Assembly: GCF_030410375.1 (NCBI RefSeq)
Contig: NZ_JAUHHE010000005.1
Coordinates: 151,847 to 215,846 of the forward strand
DNA from: Zwartia vadi
GTDB lineage: Bacteria; Pseudomonadota; Gammaproteobacteria; Burkholderiales; Burkholderiaceae_B
DNA length: 64,000 bases
Direction: 5' to 3'
Positions 1-13,194 of this stretch are shown in pieces (positions within the stretch are counted from its first letter, which is position 1; every line of letters begins with the position of its first letter). The position numbers and the translations under genes are program-made. The notes under the pieces are model-generated. The model saw only the letters and a list, made by a program, of their open reading frames with translations. It did not search any database and was not told the origin of the DNA.

Positions 1-1113
1 GGCAGGGTAGGCGGGCAGCTCATCGTGACTGCGCTGCGCGACGAGCGCATCAAACGCAGCTTCGGCAGCCATCATGCCGGACTTGATCGCGGCATGGCTG
101 CCTTTGATGCGTGAGGCATTCAGGAAACCTGCCTCGCAGCCTACGAGCGCACCGCCAGGGAAAACCAGCTTGGGCAAAGACAGTAAGCCCCCCGCGGTAA
201 TGGCACGTGCGCCATACGCAATGCGTTTGCCACCCTCGAAGGTGCCGCGGATGGCGGGGTGTGTTTTATAGCGCTGGAACTCTTCGAAAGGTGAAATCCA
301 AGGGTTGGCATAGTCCAACCCCACCACCATGCCGACTGCAACCAAATTATCCTTGAGATGATAGAGGAATGAGCCTCCATACGTATCCGCATCGAGTGGC
401 CAGCCAGCTGTGTGCACCACAAGTCCGGGCCGCGATTTCGAGGGTTCGACCTCCCACAGCTCTTTGATGCCGATGCCGTAGCTTTGCGGATCGCGACCTT
501 GGTCGAGCTTGAATTTTTCAATCAACTGACGGCCGAGTTGTCCGCGCGCGCCTTCGGCGAAGATGGTGTATTTGGCATGAAGCTCCATGCCTGGCTGGTA
601 TTGATCCGTGGGTTGACCGTCGCGACCAACACCCATATCGCCGGTTGCCACACCGCGTACGGCACCTTTGTCGTCATACAACACTTCGGCAGCGGCAAAG
701 CCAGGAAAAATTTCAACGCCTAGTGCTTCGGCTTGTTCACCCATCCATCGGGCGACACTACCTAAACTAATGATGTAGTTACCATGGTTTTGAAAACACT
801 CGGGAAGCAACCAATTGGGAGTTTTTTTGGATCCAGTCGGAGAAAGGAATAGGAACTCGTCCTCCGTCACGGGGGTGTTAAGGGGAGCGCCCATGGCTTT
901 CCAGTCGGGCAGCAACTCGGAGAGGGCCTTGGGATCCATGATCGCACCAGACAGGATGTGCGCACCAATTTCGCTGCCTTTCTCGAGCACGCAAACTGAA
1001 ATCTCGTGGTTGCGTTCTGCCGCGAGCTGCTTGAGGCGAATGGCCGTTGCCAGTCCGCCTGGACCGCCACCGACGACAACAACGTCGTATTCCATCGATT
1101 CACGTTCGGACAT
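1..1113 (-). CDS. Electron transfer flavoprotein-ubiquinone oxidoreductase (partial, C-terminus beyond window)
   Basis: The reading frame starts at an ATG at 1113 and stays open to base 1, giving the first 371 residues of a protein usually about 550 long. The N-terminus has a Rossmann FAD-binding motif (VVVGGGPGGL), and ETF-QO-like segments follow (GAIMDP, GMELHAKYTIFAEGARG). ETF-QO accepts electrons from ETF during fatty-acid and amino-acid oxidation and passes them to ubiquinone at the inner membrane. The C-terminal 4Fe-4S domain lies outside the window and cannot be checked. The gene is divergent from the thioesterase gene across about 130 bp. Family assignment is firm; no damage is seen in the visible part. 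Confidence 0.9.
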   Translation of the reverse strand, partial: MSERESMEYDVVVVGGGPGGLATAIRLKQLAAERNHEISVCVLEKGSEIGAHILSGAIMDPKALSELLPDWKAMGAPLNTPVTEDEFLFLSPTGSKKTPNWLLPECFQNHGNYIISLGSVARWMGEQAEALGVEIFPGFAAAEVLYDDKGAVRGVATGDMGVGRDGQPTDQYQPGMELHAKYTIFAEGARGQLGRQLIEKFKLDQGRDPQSYGIGIKELWEVEPSKSRPGLVVHTAGWPLDADTYGGSFLYHLKDNLVAVGMVVGLDYANPWISPFEEFQRYKTHPAIRGTFEGGKRIAYGARAITAGGLLSLPKLVFPGGALVGCEAGFLNASRIKGSHAAIKSGMMAAEAAFDALVAQRSHDELPAYPA

Positions 1114-1160
1114 AAGAGTCTCCCTGCTTCCAAGTATGATGTTTGATTGTGGGGATTGTA

Positions 1161-1190
1161 TTGCACGCGTGGTAGATTTCGGGCATACAA
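1161..1190 (+). promoter_or_regulatory. Possible sigma-70 promoter for the thioesterase/CoA-transferase run
   Basis: TTGCAC at 1161-1166 is followed, 17 to 18 bases later, by a CATACAA sequence at 1184-1190 that could act as a -10 box. It lies about 50 bases upstream of the thioesterase start in the divergent gap with the ETF-QO gene. The -10 match is weak, so this is only a candidate. Confidence 0.3.
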
Positions 1191-1241
1191 GGCTTGCAAA
1201 AGCATGAACCGACCCTTTCGCTTTTTTTTGTGGAGTAGGCG

Positions 1242-1691
1242 TTGACACAGACCGATGGCGCAGCCCGAATGCTTGAAGTGGGCGATATTTTTGATTTTGA
1301 CTTGCCTATGCGTTGGGCAGATGCGGATGCCTTGAACCATCTGAATAACGCCAATTATTTTCGCTATATGGAAGAAGGGCGCATCCGGATGTTTTACGAG
1401 GGTAAGGTGCGGCAAAGCGCCCGTTATAGCCCGGTCGTTGTGCACTGCTCCTGCGATTTTAAAAAACCCATTACCTATCCCGCCCAGATTCGAGTCAGTC
1501 ATCGGGTCGAGCGAATTGGGCGCTCGAGCATGGAGCATTCAGTGGACTTGTCGGTGATCCATCCCGAGGGTCTTGAGCTGTGCGCGCAGGGTAAATCGAT
1601 TATGGTGTGGATGGATTTTGAATTAAACCGCGCCCATCCCTGGCCGGAAGATGTCTTGCAAGCATTGGCAAGCAGCATAAATCGTCGATAA
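1242..1691 (+). CDS. Hotdog-fold acyl-CoA thioesterase (4HBT/YbgC-like)
   Basis: A 149-residue protein with the 4HBT signature near its N-terminus: [17 protein letters not shown], where the Asp and the HLNN segment match the active-site helix region. Such enzymes hydrolyse acyl-CoA thioesters in the cytoplasm. The chosen start is TTG at 1242 because GGAG lies six bases upstream at 1232-1235. An ATG nine codons in (1269) is possible but has no better ribosome site. It sits 34 bases before the CoA-transferase genes, so an acyl-CoA role is consistent with context. Exact substrate unknown. Confidence 0.8.
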   Translation: MTQTDGAARMLEVGDIFDFDLPMRWADADALNHLNNANYFRYMEEGRIRMFYEGKVRQSARYSPVVVHCSCDFKKPITYPAQIRVSHRVERIGRSSMEHSVDLSVIHPEGLELCAQGKSIMVWMDFELNRAHPWPEDVLQALASSINRR

Positions 1692-1725
1692 TCAAATCTT
1701 AGGTGACCTTTCAGGAGTCGTTCTG

Positions 1726-2427
1726 ATGAACAAGCTGTATCCGAGCGCGAAAGACGCGCTGACCGATATTTTAAAAGATGGCCAGACCATTGGTGTGGGT
1801 GGTTTCGGATTGTGCGGGATCCCGGAGGCCTTGATTGCGGCCGTTAAGGAACTCGGCAGCAAAAATCTGACCTGCATCAGCAATAACGCTGGCGTGGATG
1901 GTTTTGGCTTGGGCATTTTGCTTGAGTCCCGCCAGGTTCGCCGCATGATTGCTTCCTATGTCGGTGAAAACAAAGAATTCGAACGCCAGTACCTTTCCGG
2001 TGAACTCGAGCTTGAGTTCACGCCACAGGGCACTCTGGCGGAGCGTTTGCGCGCTGGCGGATCGGGGATTCCCGCATTTTTTACCAAGACAGGCGTGGGG
2101 ACCATTGTCGCGGATGGCAAGGAAGTGCGCGAGTTTGATGGTCAGCAGTACATCATGGAACGTGCATTGGTGCCTGAAATCTCTTTGGTTAAAGCCGAGG
2201 TCGCTGATCGCAGCGGGAACTTGATGTTTAGTAAAACGGCTCGTAACTTTAATCCGCCTGTCGCCATGGCCGGCAAGTTGACTGTGGTGGAGGTTGAGCG
2301 CGTGGTCGAAAACGGCGAGCTAGACCCTGAAAATATTCATTTGCCCGGTATCTATGTGCACCGCATTGTGATCAACGCAACGCCCGAAAAGCGCATTGAG
2401 CAACGCACCGTCCGCGCGGCGAACTAA
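1726..2427 (+). CDS. scoA: 3-oxoacid CoA-transferase subunit A
   Basis: A 233-residue alpha subunit of a family I CoA-transferase. The glycine-rich [12 protein letters not shown] segment near residue 24 and the [12 protein letters not shown] segment are typical of succinyl-CoA:3-ketoacid CoA-transferase. The enzyme moves CoA from succinyl-CoA to acetoacetate or a related 3-oxoacid. GGAG precedes the ATG. The beta subunit begins 11 bases after the stop, so the two are surely co-translated. The choice between acetoacetate and 3-oxoadipate as acceptor cannot be made from sequence alone; a thiolase at 30 kb would fit the former. Confidence 0.92.
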   Translation: MNKLYPSAKDALTDILKDGQTIGVGGFGLCGIPEALIAAVKELGSKNLTCISNNAGVDGFGLGILLESRQVRRMIASYVGENKEFERQYLSGELELEFTPQGTLAERLRAGGSGIPAFFTKTGVGTIVADGKEVREFDGQQYIMERALVPEISLVKAEVADRSGNLMFSKTARNFNPPVAMAGKLTVVEVERVVENGELDPENIHLPGIYVHRIVINATPEKRIEQRTVRAAN

Positions 2428-2438
2428 GGAGAAAAAAC

Positions 2439-3095
2439 ATGGCATGGACTCGTGATGAAATGGCCGCGCGTGCGGCACGCGAACTGAAAGATGGTTTTTA
2501 TGTGAATCTGGGCATTGGCTTGCCAACTTTGGTCGCCAACCACGTGCCCGACGGCATGGAAGTCTGGCTCCAGTCAGAAAATGGTTTGCTCGGAATCGGA
2601 CCTTATCCGTTAGATAGCGAAGTCGATCCTGATTTGATCAATGCCGGCAAGCAAACTGTGACGACCTTGCCCGGCTCGGCGATTTTTTCTTCTGTCGACT
2701 CTTTCGGGATGATTCGCGCCGGTAAGATCAACCTCGCTATTCTAGGTGCCATGCAGGTTTCCGAGACGGGCGATCTTGCTAATTGGATGATCCCCGGAAA
2801 AATGGTCAAGGGCATGGGCGGGGCGATGGATCTGGTCGCCGGTGTGGGCCGCGTGATTGTGTTGATGGAGCATGTCGCGCACAAGAAAGACGGCACGACT
2901 GATTTGAAGCTTTTACCCAAATGCACCTTGCCTTTGACGGGTGTGGGCGTGATCGACATGGTCATCACAGATTTAGGCGTAATGGAAGTCACACCGAGCG
3001 GTTTGAAGCTTTTGGAGATCGCTCCCGGTGTGACGCTTGATGAAATCCAGTCAAAGACTTCGGCCAAACTCGATGTATCCGCAATCAAACAGTAA
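2439..3095 (+). CDS. scoB: 3-oxoacid CoA-transferase subunit B
   Basis: A 218-residue beta subunit, of normal length. The SENG motif at residues 46-49 carries the catalytic glutamate (Glu47) that forms the enzyme-CoA thioester in this family, followed by the glycine loop LLGIGP. An AGGAG ribosome site lies just upstream. Its last 23 bases overlap, in another frame, the start of the aminopeptidase gene at 3073, which suggests translational coupling to a functionally unrelated gene. Confidence 0.93.
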   Translation: MAWTRDEMAARAARELKDGFYVNLGIGLPTLVANHVPDGMEVWLQSENGLLGIGPYPLDSEVDPDLINAGKQTVTTLPGSAIFSSVDSFGMIRAGKINLAILGAMQVSETGDLANWMIPGKMVKGMGGAMDLVAGVGRVIVLMEHVAHKKDGTTDLKLLPKCTLPLTGVGVIDMVITDLGVMEVTPSGLKLLEIAPGVTLDEIQSKTSAKLDVSAIKQ

Positions 3096-4878
3096 AACCG
3101 CGCTCTCCGCGCTGCGTGAGGCTATGCGTCACGCCCATGTTGACGCCTGCCTCATTCCCTCGGCTGATCCGCATCTCTCAGAGTATTTGCCGGCTTATTG
3201 GCAGATCAGGCATTGGCTGACCGGATTTACCGGGTCAGTCGGGACGGTAGTCGTGACACAGGACTTCGCCGGGATTTGGGTCGATAGCCGTTATTGGGTG
3301 CAAGCCGAGGCCGAGTTGGCGGGTTCAGGTGTGTCATTGATGAAAATTGGCGTGGCCACGGATCCGGCCCATGCTGCATGGCTTGGCGAGCAGGTGCCCC
3401 GAGGTGGAGTAGTGGCCGTTGACGGCCGCGCGTTGGGTTTGGCTGCTCGCGAGGCGTTGCTCGAGCAGCTCGCACCCAGAGACATCAAGCTGGAATTGTC
3501 TCTTGATCTGCCCGGACAATGCTGGCTTGATCGCCCAGCGCTGCCAATGTCGCCAGTCCGAGATTTGCCTGTGGACATTGCGGGTGAATCACGACAGGAA
3601 AAAATAGCGCGTGTCCGCGCAGAAATGTCCCAGAAAGGCGCGCAGTGGCACCTGATCTCGACGCTCGATGACATCGCCTGGTTGCTGAACCTGCGCGGCG
3701 CGGACGTCAGCTTCAATCCAGTGTTTCTGGCGCATGTCCTGATTGGACCTGAGTGCGTCTGGTTGTTTATCCAGCCAGGCAAGGTCGATCCGGAGCTGGC
3801 TCAGATCCTGGCACGGGACGGCATAACCGTCAGACCTTATCAAGAGGCTGGTCTTGCCTTGGCTGAACTGGATGTTCAGGCTTGTTTGTTGTTTGATCCT
3901 GCCAGAACGACCTGCGCGTTAGTGGATCAGGTGTCGTGCCGGCTTGTGCGTGCGATCAACCCGAGTACATTTTTTAAATCTCAAAAATCAGCTTTTGAAC
4001 TCAATCATGTTCGACGCGTCATGGAAGATGACGGGGCAGCCTTGTGTGCATTTTTTGCCTGGCTCGAGGATGCGATCGCGCGGTGCGATACCGTGCCGCT
4101 CAATGAATTAATGATCGACGACCAACTTATGGCCCAGCGAAGTCTGCAGCCTGGTTTTGTGTCGCGCAGTTTTGGCACGATCGCGGCTTTCAACGCCAAC
4201 GGCGCAATGCCTCATTATCGTGCCACCCCACAGTCTTTTGCCGCGATTCAGGGTGATGGCCTGCTGTTGATAGACTCGGGTGGTCAATACGTGGGTGGTA
4301 CGACTGACATCACACGTGTGGTCCCTGTCGGTCAGCCTTCTGCTGCGCAGAAAGATGATTACACGGCAGTTTTGCGCGCCATGATCGCTTTATCCCGCTT
4401 GAAGTTTCCGCGTGGCGTCTTGTCGCCTATGCTCGATGCTGTCGCGCGCGCGCCGTTATGGGAACGACTTGTCGAGTACGGACACGGGACCGGGCACGGA
4501 GTTGGCTACTATCTGAATGTGCACGAAGGTCCTCAAGTCATCTCTTATCGAGCCGCACCGGGTCCGCAGACAGCCATGCAACCGGGAATGATCACCTCCA
4601 ATGAGCCTGGACTATATCGTCCAGGTCGCTGGGGTATTCGGATCGAAAATCTGGTTTGTAACGTTTCGGCCGGCACATCCGAGTTTGGTGAGTTTCTGGA
4701 GTTTGAGACGCTGACGCTTTGTCCGATCGACACCCGCTGCATTCAGCTGGCTCAATTGCGTCCAGATGAACTCGACTGGCTCAATGCTTACCATGCCGAG
4801 GTGCGTAGACGACTGGCGCCCAAGGTGACCGGCCCGGCCCTGGCTTGGTTGCTGCATCGCACCGAACCACTTGCTTGA
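3073..4878 (+). CDS. Xaa-Pro aminopeptidase (aminopeptidase P, cytosolic long type)
   Basis: A 601-residue M24-family metallopeptidase that removes N-terminal residues preceding proline. The length and the three-part layout (two creatinase-like N-terminal domains, then a pita-bread catalytic domain) match the eukaryotic-type cytosolic aminopeptidase P rather than the roughly 440-residue PepP. Metal ligands are visible: Asp in LLLIDSGG, Asp in GGTTDIT, His in HGTGHGVG, Glu in SNEPG and Glu in GIRIEN. The start at 3073 begins at the expected point, just before the conserved [15 protein letters not shown] region. An earlier in-frame ATG at 3037 would add 12 residues inside scoB and is less likely. 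Confidence 0.9.
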   Translation: MYPQSNSKTALSALREAMRHAHVDACLIPSADPHLSEYLPAYWQIRHWLTGFTGSVGTVVVTQDFAGIWVDSRYWVQAEAELAGSGVSLMKIGVATDPAHAAWLGEQVPRGGVVAVDGRALGLAAREALLEQLAPRDIKLELSLDLPGQCWLDRPALPMSPVRDLPVDIAGESRQEKIARVRAEMSQKGAQWHLISTLDDIAWLLNLRGADVSFNPVFLAHVLIGPECVWLFIQPGKVDPELAQILARDGITVRPYQEAGLALAELDVQACLLFDPARTTCALVDQVSCRLVRAINPSTFFKSQKSAFELNHVRRVMEDDGAALCAFFAWLEDAIARCDTVPLNELMIDDQLMAQRSLQPGFVSRSFGTIAAFNANGAMPHYRATPQSFAAIQGDGLLLIDSGGQYVGGTTDITRVVPVGQPSAAQKDDYTAVLRAMIALSRLKFPRGVLSPMLDAVARAPLWERLVEYGHGTGHGVGYYLNVHEGPQVISYRAAPGPQTAMQPGMITSNEPGLYRPGRWGIRIENLVCNVSAGTSEFGEFLEFETLTLCPIDTRCIQLAQLRPDELDWLNAYHAEVRRRLAPKVTGPALAWLLHRTEPLA

Positions 4879-4957
4879 AAATGTCAGAATTGACTGAAAT
4901 GCGGAAAATTTTGTAGCTAAATCTATACGGGTTTTCCGCAAAAGTTGGACAGGCGGC

Positions 4958-8822
<3,865 letters not shown>

Positions 8823-8831
8823 ATTGACTTT

Positions 8832-8856
8832 CCAGAACGGTCTCAGACCGTTCTGG
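8832..8856 (+). terminator. Strong hairpin between eno and ftsB (no T-tract)
   Basis: CCAGAACGGT at 8832-8841 pairs perfectly with ACCGTTCTGG at 8847-8856 around a five-base CTCAG loop. No run of T follows, so full intrinsic termination is doubtful. It could be a partial terminator, a processing site or a 3'-end stabiliser that lowers ftsB output relative to eno. Confidence 0.4.
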
Positions 8857-8870
8857 ATTAACAAGGTGCT

Positions 8871-9242
8871 ATGCGTCTGCTGCTGATTGTCATGGTTGCG
8901 CTAGTCGGTCTGATCCAGTATCCCTTGTGGATGGGTCGGGGCGGCTGGTTTTCCGTTTGGGATATGCAATCGCAAGTCGCGGATCAGCGCATGATCAATG
9001 AAGGTCTCACCGCGCGTAACATGGCACTCGCCGCCGAGGTCGAAGACCTGCGTTCGGGTACCGAGGCCTCCGAGGAACGTGCCCGCAGCGAGTTGGGCAT
9101 GATGCGACAGGGCGAAGTCTTTGTGCAGGTTTTGCCTCCAGGCGTTAAACCTCCAGAGCTCAAGTCCACAGCAAAACCTGCTGCGACCGCTAAGCCCCAA
9201 ATAAAGCCTGCTCCTGCAAAGCCCGCCGCGACAACGCGCTAA
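8871..9242 (+). CDS. ftsB: Cell division protein FtsB
   Basis: A 123-residue bitopic membrane protein. Residues 1-20 form the transmembrane anchor (MRLLLIVMVALVGLIQYPLW), followed by a coiled-coil-prone stretch and the family segment ERARSELGMMRQGEVFVQVL. FtsB forms the FtsQLB complex at the septum. The C-terminus has a Lys/Ala/Pro-rich tail of roughly 30 residues that is longer than in the enterobacterial protein. An AAGG ribosome site lies upstream. Position after eno supports the call. Confidence 0.92.
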   Translation: MRLLLIVMVALVGLIQYPLWMGRGGWFSVWDMQSQVADQRMINEGLTARNMALAAEVEDLRSGTEASEERARSELGMMRQGEVFVQVLPPGVKPPELKSTAKPAATAKPQIKPAPAKPAATTR

Positions 9243-9303
9243 ACGCCAGACTCTCGTTGCTCATTTGCTCATGCTCATTGCTTGCGCATTGACGGCATCA
9301 TCT

Positions 9304-9957
9304 TCAAGGCGATACGAGGCTCCGATGCCTGAGCACCCGATGCTCCACGACGATCGGAATAAAGCCTTGACGCCAAGCTTGTCTCGACAGTGATTGTTGT
9401 TCCAAGCGCTGAATGCCTTGGCTTTGGGGATGAGGAAAGTGACGCTTAAGTGTGCGCAAGATGCCTTGCAGCCATTCTTGCTCGGGCCTGTACAAGTAGG
9501 TGAGTTGGAGATGAATGGTTTCGGGTGTTGAGCGCAGTTCGATGGCCTGCCAAAGAGGTAAGGAAAATTTAATTTTGAATTGTGCGTGTTCATGTTCACG
9601 CCGAATATGCGCATTCTGAAAGCGTCCGGCAGGCAAAAATAATCGCGAAAGGGACTGGTCAAGAGCCTTCTGCCATATTCCCGGATCTGCTTGATGAACG
9701 GCCGCCACGCGTCCGGCCTCATGCAAGGCTAACGTGAGCAGATGCCTGACTTGATAGCCGCGCGCTAGCTCAATACACAGACTACCTAGCAGAATGATGG
9801 GTAAAAGCGCGAGCAGGGTTTCGAGTATGGTTGCCCCGCCTTGTGTATGCGGAAAATTGCCTTTCAGATTTTTCGCTTCCGTATTGGGGTTGAACGTATG
9901 AGTCCGACGCATTGGCGCGCGGGTGATTGAGTAGAGGGAGTGTGGTGTGGACATCAT
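9304..9957 (-). CDS. TadE-like pseudopilin-type membrane protein
   Basis: About 217 residues. The segment GGATILETLLALLPIILLG followed by IELARG and ALHEAGRVAAV resembles a TadE domain: a Gly/Glu motif, one membrane helix, then a helix rich in Ala and Arg. TadE proteins are minor pseudopilins of tight-adherence pili. No other tad gene lies nearby, so this one is orphaned here. The start is uncertain: ATG at 9957 is chosen over an upstream TTG at 10002, and another ATG lies at 9912. It sits alone in the reverse direction between ftsB and the aminotransferase. Confidence 0.6.
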   Translation of the reverse strand: MMSTPHSLYSITRAPMRRTHTFNPNTEAKNLKGNFPHTQGGATILETLLALLPIILLGSLCIELARGYQVRHLLTLALHEAGRVAAVHQADPGIWQKALDQSLSRLFLPAGRFQNAHIRREHEHAQFKIKFSLPLWQAIELRSTPETIHLQLTYLYRPEQEWLQGILRTLKRHFPHPQSQGIQRLEQQSLSRQAWRQGFIPIVVEHRVLRHRSLVSP

Positions 9958-10093
9958 GAGGGACTCATCGATAGCGTGGTGATCGGCACAAAGTATGTTC
10001 AAAGTGTGGCGTCCAAGGTACGCCGTGTCGATACGGATGAGCGCCTATTGATAGCGGCAGGTTAAAATCGTGTCACTTTCACAAGGATCGGAT

Positions 10094-11302
10094 ATGACCT
10101 CGTCAGCAGCTGCGTTTCCCTATTTCCCAGGTGTGCGTTTACTTCACTCGCCCGGACCATCCAACGTACCCAAAGCGGTGCTCGATGCGATGACCAAACA
10201 ACCGATGGACATGGGTGATCCGCGTGTGGATGCTTGCGTCGATGCCTGCGAGGTTGGTCTAAAGAAGCTGCTGAACACCCAGGCTGCAGAGGTGTTTTTT
10301 TATGCGGCCAATGGCCATGGTGCCTGGGAGGCGATGATCGTCAATTTGCTCGCGCCCGGACAAAAGGTCTTGATCCCCGGAACGGGTCACTTTTCTGAAT
10401 CATGGGCCATCATGGCTGAGGCGATGGGTGCCATTGTGATACGCACGCCTTTTCACGAAGGTTATCCCATCGATGCTCAGGCCGTCGCCCAAATCTTGAA
10501 AGAAGACACGCGCCATGAGATCGTGGCAGTCTTCACTGTGCATACCGATACGGCCAGCAGCACCACAAGTGATATTCCGGCCTTGCGTCGCGCTATTGAT
10601 GCAACGGGCCATCCTGCTCTGTTCGTTGTGGACGTGGTGGCATCTCTCGGAGCCATTCCTTTCGAGATGGACAAATGGGGTGTAAACGCCGTTATTGGCG
10701 CCTCCCAAAAAGGTTTGATGGTGCCGCCTGGCGTGGGTTTTTGTGTGGCTGATTCCCGTGCGATAAAAGTGTGCGAAAAAAATCCCGCTCCCCGCTTTTA
10801 CTGGGACTGGCTGCGTCGACGCAAAGGACCTTCCTACAGTCGTTTTTGCGGCACGGCACCTCAAAATTTATTGTTCGGCATGGAAGCCGCGTTTGAGTTA
10901 CTGGAGCGCGAGGGTGTGGCGCAAGTCCATGCGCGTCATCGCGCATTGGCTGGGGCGGTTCGTGCCGCGGTGCAGTCTTGGTCTGAAGCAGGCAATCTTG
11001 ATTTTCTGTGCAAAGTCCCTGACGCACGCTCTGATTCAGTGACGGCTATTTTGGTCAAGCCTGGCATCGATCCTGAGAGCATTCGCAAAACTGCGCGTGA
11101 AAATTTTCAGGTGATGATTGCTGGAGGTCTGGGACCTTTTGCGGGGCGCGTATTTCGTATCGGACACTTGGGCGACCTCAATCCAGCCATGATTTTAGGT
11201 TGTCTTGCAGGTGTGGAGGCCGCCATGCAGTCCTTGGGTATTGAGGTGGGAGATCGCGGCGTACGCAGCGCAGTCGAATTTCTATCGCGAGAAGCAATCT
11301 AA
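10094..11302 (+). CDS. Class V aminotransferase (serine/alanine-glyoxylate aminotransferase family)
   Basis: A 402-residue PLP enzyme. The N-terminal LHSPGPSNVP motif, the Asp-containing VVDVVASLG segment and the PLP lysine in IGASQKGLMVPPG place it in the serine-glyoxylate / alanine-glyoxylate aminotransferase family. The ATG at 10094 is preferred because AAGGA lies six bases upstream; a GTG at 10070 would add eight residues. A sensor kinase gene begins two bases after its stop, which makes an operon likely. Preferred amino donor cannot be told from sequence. Confidence 0.85.
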   Translation: MTSSAAAFPYFPGVRLLHSPGPSNVPKAVLDAMTKQPMDMGDPRVDACVDACEVGLKKLLNTQAAEVFFYAANGHGAWEAMIVNLLAPGQKVLIPGTGHFSESWAIMAEAMGAIVIRTPFHEGYPIDAQAVAQILKEDTRHEIVAVFTVHTDTASSTTSDIPALRRAIDATGHPALFVVDVVASLGAIPFEMDKWGVNAVIGASQKGLMVPPGVGFCVADSRAIKVCEKNPAPRFYWDWLRRRKGPSYSRFCGTAPQNLLFGMEAAFELLEREGVAQVHARHRALAGAVRAAVQSWSEAGNLDFLCKVPDARSDSVTAILVKPGIDPESIRKTARENFQVMIAGGLGPFAGRVFRIGHLGDLNPAMILGCLAGVEAAMQSLGIEVGDRGVRSAVEFLSREAI

Positions 11303-11304
11303 TC

Positions 11305-13194
11305 ATGCGCTTCGTGCGCACGCTACTGTGGCTGTTCCTGACAGTTATTGGTTTCGCTGCGCACGCGACGCAACACGATCAGATCCTTGCGCGCGCGGTC
11401 TTTATCGAGCCGGCTCCTGGTGTCCTGACGATTGACCAGGCCGTTGCTCAACAATACCAGCCGTTTGGGCTGGTGTTAAATCGCGGTTTCTCTCCCACGG
11501 TTCGCTGGATTCGTTTGTTAGTCGAGGCGCCTGCACAGGGTACTGAGCAAGTAATCCTGCGTGTCGGTCCGCACTACATTGGCGAAATACAAGTTTTTGA
11601 ACAGCACAATGGCAGCTGGAGCAGTCGTATTGCTGGTGATCAGTATCCGGCCAGCCAACATGCTTGCGCTGATAATTTATATTGCTTTCCCATCACGACG
11701 CGTGCCGGTGTCGATAACTACTTTTATCTACGTATCAACACCATTAATGGCCTGTTCCTGACAACACGCGTGATGTCGGCCGAGGCCCTTTCAAAACTAA
11801 TCGTCGATCAGCAACAGATTTTCGGACTTGAGTCCGGCGTCATCTTTGCGATTTGTATCTGGGCGATGCTCGTGTACTTCAGAACACGTCACAAGCTAGT
11901 GGGAGTATTTTTAGTCTCCCAGATCGTGACACTTTTATTTAATCTTTCTTCTTCTGGGTTGTTGGCGGCTCTGTACTTTGAGAAACACGTGTGGATGGAC
12001 AATCTGATGTTCAACACGCTTTATGTCCTCAGATTGCTGATGTCTTTACTCTTAACAAAAGAGCTGTTGCAAAATTACGGACCTCCTAAATGGTATGGCT
12101 ATTACGTCAAAATTACCGCAGGTATTTTGCTGCTGGAGTTGCTGGCAATCAAGCTTGATCGCGTCACGCTGTTGGCGTTGAATTTCAACTTTTTACTAGT
12201 GACCCTGTTGCCGTTCATGCTCTTGTTGGCTCTTCCCTGGTGCGCACTCATGCCCCCGATGCATCGCCGTCTGATTGCTTTGGGTGCGTCGGTGATGTGC
12301 GGATTGTTGTGGGTGGATATTTTGCCTGTTCTAGGCTGGGTGCGGCCAGACATCGTTGCCGCGCCTGGAAACTGGGGAGGATTGATTGTTGCGGTCGCAC
12401 TATCTATTATCGTTGGGAGCGACATCTCTCATCGAAGGGTGATTTACGACCGGGAAATGCAGGAGCTGCAGTTTTTGCGCGCACGCAACCTGGTCGAGAC
12501 CGAGCAGATTAAAGAACGCAGCATGTTGATTGACATGCTCACGCATGAGTTAAAAAATCCTCTGGCGACCATGCGCATGGCTGCAGGTTCGTTAAGACGC
12601 AGTCTGAGTAAGTTGTCGGGTGAACAAGCGGCGGATTCTGCCGATCGCATCGACAGCATGGTGCAGGCGATTAACAATATGAATACCGTGATTGAGCGTT
12701 GCGTCCAGGTTGATCAGCTCGATCAAAAGGGTTTTACACCCAAGTTCGAGGATTTCGACGTCAAAGAAAATGTCGAGTTGATCGTAGCGAGTCAGCCTGA
12801 AGCAAAGCGCATCGATTGCTTAGTTCCCGCCTCATCCATGATCTTCCGGACTGATCCCAATCTCTTTGCGATTATTTTGACCAATTTGCTTGATAATGCA
12901 GTTAAATACTCTGATCCTGATAGTCGAATCGTTGTCCAGTTATCCGCTCAAGACGCTCTGCAAGCGCAGCCTGCACGCTTGATCGTCCGTGTCAGCAATG
13001 CCGTTCAGGGAAGAGATATTCCCGATCCTGAGAGCGTTTTTAACCGGTATTACAGAGGTCCCTATGCGCATGAAAAATCGGGTACCGGATTAGGCTTGTA
13101 TCTTGTGAAGTCTTTATGCAAAATTCTCGGTGGTTCGATACGCTTTGAACAAAAGGATGGTCAAGCGCACTTTACGGTGGAGCTCAAGCAATGA
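11305..13194 (+). CDS. Sensor histidine kinase with 7TMR-DISM sensing module
   Basis: A 629-residue membrane kinase. A signal-peptide-like start is followed by a periplasmic 7TMR-DISM extracellular domain (about residues 30-160), then a seven-helix membrane block (about 175-375). HisKA follows, with the phosphoacceptor His414 in LTHELKNP, and then HATPase_c with the N box LLDNAVKYSD and the G box GTGLGLYLVK. All catalytic boxes look intact. DISM domains are thought to sense small diffusible ligands, often carbohydrates. Its stop overlaps the start of the response regulator (ATGA), so the two form a pair. Confidence 0.88.
   Translation: MRFVRTLLWLFLTVIGFAAHATQHDQILARAVFIEPAPGVLTIDQAVAQQYQPFGLVLNRGFSPTVRWIRLLVEAPAQGTEQVILRVGPHYIGEIQVFEQHNGSWSSRIAGDQYPASQHACADNLYCFPITTRAGVDNYFYLRINTINGLFLTTRVMSAEALSKLIVDQQQIFGLESGVIFAICIWAMLVYFRTRHKLVGVFLVSQIVTLLFNLSSSGLLAALYFEKHVWMDNLMFNTLYVLRLLMSLLLTKELLQNYGPPKWYGYYVKITAGILLLELLAIKLDRVTLLALNFNFLLVTLLPFMLLLALPWCALMPPMHRRLIALGASVMCGLLWVDILPVLGWVRPDIVAAPGNWGGLIVAVALSIIVGSDISHRRVIYDREMQELQFLRARNLVETEQIKERSMLIDMLTHELKNPLATMRMAAGSLRRSLSKLSGEQAADSADRIDSMVQAINNMNTVIERCVQVDQLDQKGFTPKFEDFDVKENVELIVASQPEAKRIDCLVPASSMIFRTDPNLFAIILTNLLDNAVKYSDPDSRIVVQLSAQDALQAQPARLIVRVSNAVQGRDIPDPESVFNRYYRGPYAHEKSGTGLGLYLVKSLCKILGGSIRFEQKDGQAHFTVELKQ

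Noticed and set aside
867..1538. Reverse frame of 223 codons spanning the divergent gap
   Set aside because: It overlaps both the real thioesterase gene and the start of the ETF-QO gene in other frames, and the product resembles nothing.
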